In this document: piece after piece, positions 57,101 through 64,000 of the stretch | Numbering within the stretch: position 1 is the first letter of the stretch | Layout: each line of letters begins with the position of its first letter | NCBI RefSeq assembly: GCF_001690985.1 | Contig: NZ_MAJS01000079.1 | Location: 62,001 to 126,000 of the forward strand | Source of the DNA: Aliivibrio sp. 1S175 | Lineage (GTDB): Bacteria > Pseudomonadota > Gammaproteobacteria > Enterobacterales > Vibrionaceae | Length of the DNA: 64,000 nucleotides | Direction: 5' to 3' | Position numbers and translations under genes: made by a program | The notes under the pieces: model-generated | Seen by the model: only the letters and a program-made list of their open reading frames with translations | Databases searched by the model: none | What the model was told of the DNA's origin: nothing

Positions 57101-60100
57101 GTGGCAGGAAGCAATAAGAAAACTCAAATAGAAAAACAACTTTTGGAACGTATACTTTTGATAGATGGTGGTATGGGAACCATGATCCAAGAGTATAAGT
57201 TTGAAGAACAAGATTATCGTGGAGAGCGCTTTAGTGATTGGCATTGTGACCTTAAAGGTAATAATGATCTCTTAGTGCTTTCCCGTCCTGAAATTATAAG
57301 AGATATCCATTCTGCTTATTTAGAAGCGGGTGCTGATATTCTAGAAACAAACACGTTTAACTCAACAACGATTGCAATGGCTGACTATGATATGGAAAGT
57401 CTAAGTGATGAAATGAACTTTGAGGCGGCAAGGTTAGCAAGAGAAGTCGCGGATGAGTGGACGTTAAAAACACCTCATAAACCACGTTATGTTGCTGGTG
57501 TCTTAGGTCCAACCAACAGAACGTGTTCAATCTCTCCTGATGTTAATGATCCAGGTTATCGAAATGTCTCTTTTGATGAGTTAGTTGAGGCGTATTCAGA
57601 ATCGACTCGCGCATTAATCAATGGGGGATCTGATTTAATTCTGATTGAAACCATCTTTGATACTTTGAATGCAAAAGCGTGTTCTTTTGCGGTCGAATCC
57701 GTTTTTGAAGAAATGGGCATCACACTACCCGTTATGATTTCCGGTACGATAACGGATGCGTCAGGACGTACTCTCTCTGGGCAAACAACAGAAGCTTTTT
57801 ATAATGCATTACGCCACGTTAAACCGATTTCATTTGGTTTAAATTGTGCTCTTGGTCCTGATGAATTACGTGAGTATGTTGGCGAATTATCTCGAATTTC
57901 AGAATGCAATGTATCAGCGCACCCTAATGCTGGTTTACCTAATGCCTTTGGTGAATATGACTTATCTCCAGAAGAGATGGCTGAACACGTAAAAGAGTGG
58001 GCAGAAAGCGGATTCCTAAATTTGATTGGCGGTTGCTGTGGTACGACACCAGAACACATTCGTCAAATGGCAGAAGCTGTTGAAGGCGTTAAACCTCGTC
58101 AATTACCCACTCTTCCTGTTGCTTGTCGCTTATCGGGTTTAGAGCCACTGACGATATCAAAAGAATCCCTTTTTGTGAACGTTGGTGAAAGGACAAATGT
58201 TACCGGCTCTGCTCGTTTTAAGCGTCTCATTAAAGAAGAACTATATGATGAAGCGTTAAGCGTCGCTCGTGAGCAAGTAGAAAACGGCGCTCAAATAATA
58301 GATATCAACATGGATGAAGGCATGCTTGACTCTGAAGCGTGCATGGTTAAATTCTTAAATCTCTGTGCTTCTGAGCCAGAAATATCTAAAGTGCCAGTGA
58401 TGGTCGATTCTTCTAAATGGGAAGTTATCGAAGCGGGTCTTAAATGTATTCAAGGTAAGGGTATTGTGAACTCAATATCCCTTAAAGAAGGCAAAGAAAA
58501 ATTCTTACAACAAGCTAAGCTGATCCGTCGTTATGGCGCCGCTGTGATTGTGATGGCCTTTGATGAAGTTGGTCAGGCGGATACGCGTGAGCGAAAAATA
58601 GAAATATGTACTAACGCTTATAACATCTTAGTGGATGAAATTGGTTTCCCACCAGAAGACATTATTTTTGACCCTAACATCTTTGCTGTTGCAACAGGAA
58701 TAGATGAACATAACAACTACGCTGTTGATTTTATTGAAGCCGTTGCTGATATAAAAAGAACGCTTCCCCATGCCATGATTTCTGGTGGTGTATCTAACGT
58801 GTCATTCTCGTTCCGTGGTAATAATTACGTACGAGAAGCGATTCATGCTGTGTTCTTATACCACTGTTTTAAACATGGTATGGATATGGGGATAGTGAAC
58901 GCAGGTCAATTAGAGATTTACGATAACTTACCTGAAGATTTACGTGAAGCGGTAGAAGATGTAGTACTTAACCGTCGTGATGATTCAACAGAACGCTTAC
59001 TTGATATGGCAACAGAATATCTAGAACGAGCGGTCGGAAAAGTTGAAGATAAATCGGCTTTAGAGTGGAGAACATGGTCGGTAGAAAAACGCCTTGAACA
59101 TTCTTTGGTTAAGGGAATTACAGATTTCATTGTAGAAGATACCGAAGAGGCTCGTGTGAATTCAGAACGACCAATTCATGTGATTGAAGGTCCATTAATG
59201 GACGGCATGAATGTGGTGGGAGATCTGTTTGGCGAAGGCAAAATGTTCCTACCTCAAGTGGTTAAATCTGCACGAGTAATGAAACAAGCCGTTGCCCACT
59301 TAGAGCCTTTTATCGACGCAACTAAAGATGTAGGTTCAACAAATGGTAAGATTTTATTAGCAACCGTAAAGGGCGATGTTCACGATATTGGTAAGAATAT
59401 TGTAGGGGTTGTTCTTCAATGTAATAACTATGAAATTATAGATCTTGGTGTCATGGTTTCTTGTGAAAAAATACTTAAAGTAGCAAAAGAAGAAAACGTC
59501 GATATTATCGGACTTTCTGGTCTTATTACGCCATCACTTGATGAAATGGTCCATGTCGCTAAAGAAATGGAACGCCAAGGGTTTGATTTGCCTCTTTTGA
59601 TTGGTGGTGCAACCACATCTAAAGCACATACCGCGGTGAAGATAGAGCAAAACTATTCTCAGCCAGTGGTCTATGTAAATAACGCCTCTCGTGCTGTTGG
59701 AGTGTGTACGTCATTACTTTCTAAGGAATTGAAACCTGCGTTTATTGAGAAGTTGGATATCGATTATGACCGCGTTCGTGAGCAGCATAGCCGTAAAACA
59801 CCACGAACAAAACCAGTGTCATTGGCAAGAGCACGAGCGAATAAAGTCGATATTGATTGGGTTAACTACACGCCACCAGCTCCGGTAAAGTCAGGTGTAC
59901 ATATTTTTGATGATATGGATGTAGCGACTTTACGTGAATATATTGATTGGACTCCTTTCTTCATGACGTGGTCTTTAATGGGAAAATACCCTGCAATTTT
60001 AGATCATGAAGAAGTCGGTGAAGAAGCGAAACGCTTGTATAAAGATGCGAATGATTTGCTTGATCGTGTAGAGAAAGAGAAACTATTAAAAGCACGAGGT

Positions 60101-60781
60101 ATGTGTGCGCTTTTCCCTGCTAATAGCGTTGATGATGATATTGAAGTTTACACCGATGAATCTCGTACCGACGTATTAAAAGTGCTGCATAACTTACGTC
60201 AACAAACAGAAAAACCAAAAGGCTTTAACTATTGTTTGTCTGATTATATTGCTCCTAAAAAGAGTGGAAAAGCCGATTGGATTGGTGGTTTTGCGGTGAC
60301 GGGAGGGATTGGTGAGCGAGCTCTCGCTGACGACTATAAAGCAAAAGGTGATGATTATAATGCCATTATGATCCAAGCGGTTGCCGATCGTTTAGCAGAA
60401 GCTTTTGCGGAATATTTACATAAAATAGTACGTAAAGAAATTTGGGGGTATTCACCAGATGAAACCTTATCTAATGATGATCTTATCCGTGAAAAATACC
60501 AAGGTATCCGACCTGCTCCTGGTTATCCTGCTTGTCCTGAGCATACAGAAAAAGGAACATTGTGGGAGTTGATGAACGTTGAAGAATCGATTGGTATGTC
60601 GTTAACCTCAAGTTATGCTATGTGGCCGGGAGCCTCGGTTTCAGGTATGTACTTTTCACATCCCGATTGTCGTTATTTTGCGATAGCTCAAATCCAAAAA
60701 GATCAGGCAAAAAGTTATGCTGAGAGAAAGGGGTGGGATATGCTAGAAACAGAGAAATGGTTAGGTCCAAATTTAAACTAA
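57101..60781 (+). CDS. metH: Cobalamin-dependent methionine synthase
   Basis: MetH methylates homocysteine with methyl-tetrahydrofolate using B12. The 1226 residues hold all four modules. The homocysteine domain has zinc Cys in FGLNCALG and [10 protein letters not shown]. The folate domain begins near 350 with [16 protein letters not shown]. The cobalamin domain has the lower ligand His in GDVHDIGKN (about 757-765), and the AdoMet-dependent reactivation domain ends with [19 protein letters not shown]. The start is GTG at 57101. Divergent from the antiporter and convergent with lysC. Confidence 0.97.
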   Translation: MAGSNKKTQIEKQLLERILLIDGGMGTMIQEYKFEEQDYRGERFSDWHCDLKGNNDLLVLSRPEIIRDIHSAYLEAGADILETNTFNSTTIAMADYDMESLSDEMNFEAARLAREVADEWTLKTPHKPRYVAGVLGPTNRTCSISPDVNDPGYRNVSFDELVEAYSESTRALINGGSDLILIETIFDTLNAKACSFAVESVFEEMGITLPVMISGTITDASGRTLSGQTTEAFYNALRHVKPISFGLNCALGPDELREYVGELSRISECNVSAHPNAGLPNAFGEYDLSPEEMAEHVKEWAESGFLNLIGGCCGTTPEHIRQMAEAVEGVKPRQLPTLPVACRLSGLEPLTISKESLFVNVGERTNVTGSARFKRLIKEELYDEALSVAREQVENGAQIIDINMDEGMLDSEACMVKFLNLCASEPEISKVPVMVDSSKWEVIEAGLKCIQGKGIVNSISLKEGKEKFLQQAKLIRRYGAAVIVMAFDEVGQADTRERKIEICTNAYNILVDEIGFPPEDIIFDPNIFAVATGIDEHNNYAVDFIEAVADIKRTLPHAMISGGVSNVSFSFRGNNYVREAIHAVFLYHCFKHGMDMGIVNAGQLEIYDNLPEDLREAVEDVVLNRRDDSTERLLDMATEYLERAVGKVEDKSALEWRTWSVEKRLEHSLVKGITDFIVEDTEEARVNSERPIHVIEGPLMDGMNVVGDLFGEGKMFLPQVVKSARVMKQAVAHLEPFIDATKDVGSTNGKILLATVKGDVHDIGKNIVGVVLQCNNYEIIDLGVMVSCEKILKVAKEENVDIIGLSGLITPSLDEMVHVAKEMERQGFDLPLLIGGATTSKAHTAVKIEQNYSQPVVYVNNASRAVGVCTSLLSKELKPAFIEKLDIDYDRVREQHSRKTPRTKPVSLARARANKVDIDWVNYTPPAPVKSGVHIFDDMDVATLREYIDWTPFFMTWSLMGKYPAILDHEEVGEEAKRLYKDANDLLDRVEKEKLLKARGMCALFPANSVDDDIEVYTDESRTDVLKVLHNLRQQTEKPKGFNYCLSDYIAPKKSGKADWIGGFAVTGGIGERALADDYKAKGDDYNAIMIQAVADRLAEAFAEYLHKIVRKEIWGYSPDETLSNDDLIREKYQGIRPAPGYPACPEHTEKGTLWELMNVEESIGMSLTSSYAMWPGASVSGMYFSHPDCRYFAIAQIQKDQAKSYAERKGWDMLETEKWLGPNLN

Positions 60782-60807
60782 TCGTCTTAAAGAAAGTACT
60801 TTAAAAC

Positions 60808-60843
60808 AAAAAGCCCATTCGTTATTAGCGAATGGGCTTTTTT
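60808..60843. terminator. Bidirectional terminator between metH and lysC
   Basis: AAAAGCCCATTCG / CGAATGGGCTTTT has a 13-bp stem, 7-base loop and T-runs on both strands. Confidence 0.85.
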
Positions 60844-60863
60844 AGATATTGTAAAAGAGAGAT

Positions 60864-62216
60864 TTATTTTTCAAAGAGTTCTTTGTGTAATACTTTTACA
60901 GCTTGTTTTGATTCTGATTCATGAAGTAAGAAACATAAATTATGCTGACTTGCACCATAACAAATCATGCGTAAATTAAAGTCTTCTAAAGTACCAAATA
61001 CTTGTTTAGCAGAACCTTTTGAATGGCTCATTTGGTTACCAATGAGAGCAACTAGGCATAGGTGGTGCTCTATTTCAACGGTACATAATTGCTCTAGTTC
61101 TTGTTGTGCTGCTGGTGGTAACTCAGGCGCTTTGCCATTGGTGTTCGTTTGATCAAGAGTTAAAGCAACACTCACTTCAGAAGTTGTAATTAAATCTACT
61201 GAGATTTGGTACTTTGCTAAAATTTTAAATACTTCGGCAAGAAAACCGTAAGCATGAAACATATTTGGGCTGTGCAGTGTGACCATTGTTTGGTTGCAAC
61301 GTAAGGTTAACGCTCTAAATAGAGGTGAACTATTCACTGTTTGCTTTATCCACGTACCGCCTTTTTCTGGTTCTTTTGATGACCCCACAAAAACAGGGAT
61401 TTGGTGACGAAGCGCTGGAAGCAAGGTTGATGGGTGTAGGATCTTTGCCCCATAATTCGCCATTTCAGAGGCTTCACTGAAACTAATTTCTGGAATAGGG
61501 GAAGCGGCAGAGGCGATGCGAGGATCGGTCGTGTAAATACCGGGAACGTCAGTCCAGATCTCTAATCCACATGCGCGAACTGATTCAGCAATCAAGGCGG
61601 CGCTGTAGTCACTGCCTCCTCGACCTAGAGTTGTTGTATTTCCATCGTTATCAGAGCCAATAAAACCTTGGGTTATGACAATATGTTTTTGGCATAAAGG
61701 AACCAGTTTTTCTTGAGCTAAGCGCGAGATGTCTTCAAGTAGTGGCTCACCTCTACCAAATTGAGAATCTGTACGTAATACCGTTCGAATATCAAAGCGA
61801 ACTGCAGAATTACCACGTTCAATCAATAATTGGGTAAATAGATGAGTGGACATTAATTCACCACAGGCGACAAGGCGGTCAGTAAGTTCATCGCTAGATT
61901 GAAGCGCCGCCGCATCTGCCGCTTTTTCTACATCATCCAAGATCTCAAGAATGGCTTTTTCTGGATAAATGGGATCAGAAAGTTGGTCTAATACAGAAAA
62001 ATGAATGGATTTTAATTCTGAGAGGATCGCTTTTTTTCTTTGGTTATCTTGTGTGCCGTTGGCGAGTTCAACTAAAAGGTTAGTGACACCCGAGCAGGCA
62101 CTGATAACAACAAGGTGAGTATTTTTATTTTGCTCTATGACATAAGCACTGCGGTTCATTGCTTCAAAATTTGCAACGCTTGTTCCGCCAAATTTAGCAA
62201 CATTTATAGGGTTCAC
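60864..62216 (-). CDS. lysC: Lysine-sensitive aspartokinase III
   Basis: LysC phosphorylates aspartate, the committed step of the aspartate family. The 450-residue protein (E. coli 449) has VAKFGGTSVANFEAM at the N-terminus, the TLGRGGSDYSAALIAE substrate loop, TDVPGIYTTDPRIA, and tandem ACT domains at the C-terminus (VTLHSPNMFHAYGFLAEVF), which bind lysine. Start is GTG at 62216 with CAGGA just upstream. A lysine riboswitch precedes it, so lysine controls both enzyme activity and expression. Confidence 0.95.
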   Translation of the reverse strand: MNPINVAKFGGTSVANFEAMNRSAYVIEQNKNTHLVVISACSGVTNLLVELANGTQDNQRKKAILSELKSIHFSVLDQLSDPIYPEKAILEILDDVEKAADAAALQSSDELTDRLVACGELMSTHLFTQLLIERGNSAVRFDIRTVLRTDSQFGRGEPLLEDISRLAQEKLVPLCQKHIVITQGFIGSDNDGNTTTLGRGGSDYSAALIAESVRACGLEIWTDVPGIYTTDPRIASAASPIPEISFSEASEMANYGAKILHPSTLLPALRHQIPVFVGSSKEPEKGGTWIKQTVNSSPLFRALTLRCNQTMVTLHSPNMFHAYGFLAEVFKILAKYQISVDLITTSEVSVALTLDQTNTNGKAPELPPAAQQELEQLCTVEIEHHLCLVALIGNQMSHSKGSAKQVFGTLEDFNLRMICYGASQHNLCFLLHESESKQAVKVLHKELFEK

Positions 62217-62283
62217 TTTCCTGTCTCCCGACTACATCCAATGTGGAAATAAATGTGAAGAGTCATAGCAAAAAATAAATAGC

Positions 62284-62450
62284 TGCTAGAAGCTCTCCAC
62301 TTAAAATTAAGTGGCAATCGTAAGGATTCAGCCAATACGATCGATAAACCTCTCCCAAGAAGGTTTATCTCGGCACTGCTCTCCCTCACTTATTTGTTTG
62401 GGAGTTTGGGCTCCACAAATAAAGCTACCTAGGCAGTGCTCCTCTTCTGT
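62284..62450 (-). promoter_or_regulatory. Lysine riboswitch (L box) upstream of lysC
   Basis: Read on the minus strand the leader contains AGAGGAGCACTGCCTAGGTA, GAGGGAGAGCAGTGCCGAGA, and GGCTGAATCC, the conserved blocks of the lysine aptamer. The P1 stem closes through CAGAAG at the 5' side and CTTCTAG at the 3' side. The 3' end is 68 bases before the lysC GTG. I see no strong terminator with a long T-run between the aptamer and the gene, so control may act on translation as in E. coli lysC. Confidence 0.88.
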
Positions 62451-62451
62451 G

Positions 62452-62474
62452 TATGTTTTATACAACAAAACATA
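62452..62474. repeat. Inverted repeat at the presumed lysC promoter
   Basis: TATGTTTT and AAAACATA are perfect inverted 8-mers with a 7-base spacer, immediately upstream of the riboswitch. Read on the minus strand a TATAAA-like -10 hexamer lies within it. The remaining 190 bases up to the aminotransferase gene are AT-rich with no recognised site. Confidence 0.35.
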
Positions 62475-62666
62475 TGTTAACAATGTGCTTTTTTATGAAA
62501 CAAATGTCAATCAATAGTAATGACTTTATTTGTATTTCTCCGATTTAAAGTGAATATAAGTATTTTATGGTTATTTTGTATAGTTAAGTCACTCTAATTA
62601 CTTCGTCTAATTGAGTTTAATTATTATTGTGTCTATTCTTTAAACACCCTATATTTCAAGGAGTGA

Positions 62667-63779
62667 ATGATGCAAAGTTTTATCCCACCAAAAAGAACCC
62701 TTATGGGACCTGGACCTTCTGATATATCGCCACAAGTATTACAAGCGCTAAGTCGACCAACGATTGGTCATTTAGATCCTCTGTTTATAAAAATGATGGA
62801 TGAAGTAAAAGAGCTACTTAAGTATGCATTTCAAACAGAAAATGAATTCACTATTGCGGTTTCTGCACCTGGAAGCGCGGGAATGGAAACCTGTTTTGTT
62901 AATTTAGTAGAAGACGGTGAAAAAGTATTAGTTTGTCGTAATGGTGTTTTTGGCGAACGAATGCGTCAAAATGTTGAGCGATGTGGTGGAACCGCGATTG
63001 TCATTGATGATAAGTGGGGCGAGCCAGTTTCTTTAAATAAAGTTGAAGAGGCTCTGCAACAACATTCAGATATTAAGATAGTCGCTTTTGTTCATGCAGA
63101 GACATCGACGGGTGTATTAAGTGATGCTGAAGCCATTTCAAATTTAGCTCGTCAGCATGGATGTTTAACCATTGTTGATGCAGTAACATCATTAGGTGGC
63201 GTACCATTATTGGTTGATAAATGGCAATTAGATGCGGTTTATTCTGGCTCCCAAAAATGTTTATCTTGTACTCCAGGCTTATCACCAGTGACGTTTTCTG
63301 AACGAGCTTTGGACAAAATGAAATCAAGAATCAAGCCTGTTCAAAGTTGGTTTTTAGATCAAAGTTTAGTGCTGTCTTATTGGAGTGGCGAAGGAAAACG
63401 AAGCTATCACCATACAGCGCCTGTGAATAGTTTGTATGCATTACATGAATCATTATTAATGCTTAAAAATGAAGGATTAGAAGCCGCTTGGAGTAGACAC
63501 GCATTTTACCACCAAGAGTTAAAACAAGGGTTAGAATCGTTAGGTATTCAGTTTATCGTTGATGAAGCGTATCGTTTACCACAGCTTAATGCCGTTTATA
63601 TCCCAGAAGGGGTTAGCGATGTGGAAGTGAGAAGTCGATTACTGAATGAATATAATTTAGAAATTGGTGCTGGGCTAGGGGATTTAGCCGGAAAGACTTG
63701 GCGTATTGGTTTGATGGGGTATGCGGCTAAGAAAGAGAATGTTGCATTATGCTTAAAAGCCTTATCAGATGTTCTTTAG
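62667..63779 (+). CDS. Class V aminotransferase (alanine/serine-glyoxylate aminotransferase type)
   Basis: A PLP-dependent enzyme of fold type I. The 370 residues contain LMGPGPSDISPQVLQALSRP near the start, VDAVTSLGGVPLLVDKW, and the PLP lysine in SGSQKCLSC near residue 194. It most resembles alanine-glyoxylate and serine-pyruvate transaminases; the substrate is not certain. AAGGAG precedes two adjacent ATGs; 62667 is the first. As I recall, the neighbour genes lysC and pglL match V. cholerae. Confidence 0.88.
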   Translation: MMQSFIPPKRTLMGPGPSDISPQVLQALSRPTIGHLDPLFIKMMDEVKELLKYAFQTENEFTIAVSAPGSAGMETCFVNLVEDGEKVLVCRNGVFGERMRQNVERCGGTAIVIDDKWGEPVSLNKVEEALQQHSDIKIVAFVHAETSTGVLSDAEAISNLARQHGCLTIVDAVTSLGGVPLLVDKWQLDAVYSGSQKCLSCTPGLSPVTFSERALDKMKSRIKPVQSWFLDQSLVLSYWSGEGKRSYHHTAPVNSLYALHESLLMLKNEGLEAAWSRHAFYHQELKQGLESLGIQFIVDEAYRLPQLNAVYIPEGVSDVEVRSRLLNEYNLEIGAGLGDLAGKTWRIGLMGYAAKKENVALCLKALSDVL

Positions 63780-63788
63780 ATCATAAAT

Positions 63789-63819
63789 AAAAGGCCGCTG
63801 AAAAATCAGCGGCTTTTTA
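63789..63819. terminator. Bidirectional terminator between the aminotransferase gene and the PglL-like gene
   Basis: GGCCGCTGA / TCAGCGGC with a 4-base A loop and A/T flanks separates two convergent genes. Confidence 0.8.
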
Positions 63820-63828
63820 TTGTCAGTT

Positions 63829-64000
63829 TTATTTATTATTTTCTTTTTGGCGTAATTTTTCGTCGAGTTGCACCAAGTCAAATTTGTTATTTGGAAAAAG
63901 AAAAATGGCTTCTCTTCTAATATCTTCTGCTCTTTTTTCTTCCCCTAAAGCTTGGTAGGCAATAATCAGATTTTGATAAAATGCCGGTCTTGGTTTTGTT
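63829..64000 (-). CDS. C-terminal fragment, probably PglL-like O-oligosaccharyltransferase
   Basis: Only the last 57 codons are in the window. They encode a helical, TPR-like end (RPAFYQNLIIAYQALGEEKR, EDIRREAIFLFPNNKFDLVQ) followed by a polar tail and TAA at 63829. In Vibrio cholerae the gene after the lysC-aminotransferase pair encodes the protein O-glycosylation ligase PglL, whose C-terminal soluble part is of this kind. The assignment is by context and the TPR-like end; the membrane part is outside the window. Confidence 0.5.
   Translation of the reverse strand, partial: TKPRPAFYQNLIIAYQALGEEKRAEDIRREAIFLFPNNKFDLVQLDEKLRQKENNK

Noticed and set aside
1-64000. CRISPR arrays, insertion sequences, prophage or integron features
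   Set aside because: No direct-repeat arrays, transposase, integrase or phage structural genes were found on either strand; all long frames match core functions.

Overview
The window reads as the main chromosome of a Vibrionaceae bacterium, most likely an Aliivibrio (A. fischeri / A. logei / A. salmonicida group). This rests on remembered protein similarity, low-GC codon use, and gene content (MalT/LamB/PulA starch genes, GspAB, a PglL-like gene next to lysC and an aminotransferase). Coding density is high. I see no prophage, insertion sequence, CRISPR array, rRNA or defence island. Nearly everything is core metabolism and cell biology, so most of the novelty lies in regulatory DNA, small ORFs and relics between genes.

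Region 1 (1-19.4 kb) follows the E. coli order hslV-ftsN-cytR-priA-rpmE ... metJ-metB-metL. A malic enzyme gene and a starch/maltose locus (pulA, malM, lamB, an alpha-amylase lipoprotein) lie between rpmE and metJ. Visible control sites are a near-ideal sigma-32 promoter for hslV, a perfect CRP palindrome near cytR, GGAGGA/GGATGA MalT-type boxes at lamB and the amylase gene, and a tandem MetJ operator between metJ and metB.

Region 2 (19.4-31.7 kb) has leuO, a long-chain acyl-CoA ligase and ilvIH on the plus strand. It is followed by a decayed PAS-like relic, a 43-codon membrane ORF, a GntR-family regulator, pykF, a small membrane protein, a second acyl-CoA ligase, an outer-membrane barrel protein and a 49-codon membrane ORF. 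The ilvIH leader holds a 16-codon ORF rich in Leu/Ile/Val.

Region 3 (31.7-55.6 kb) matches the E. coli 69-minute block running from ileX to hldE: tRNA-Ile2, rpoD, dnaG, yqeY, rpsU, tsaD, plsY, folB, folK, uppP, cca, ygiM, ygiF, glnE, hldE. Insertions in it are gspAB, a phosphate transporter with its PhoU-like partner, and a potassium-channel-like gene with a chemoreceptor. A roughly 108-bp nested palindromic element sits between uppP and cca.

Region 4 (55.6-64 kb) carries a sodium/proton antiporter, metH (with possible MetJ boxes), lysC under a lysine riboswitch, a class V aminotransferase and the 3' end of a PglL-like oligosaccharyltransferase gene. Together the window holds much of the aspartate-family and methionine pathway (lysC, metL, metB, metH, metJ) and branched-chain synthesis (ilvIH, leuO). 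It also has starch uptake and breakdown, the macromolecular synthesis operon and a folate/undecaprenyl-phosphate operon.
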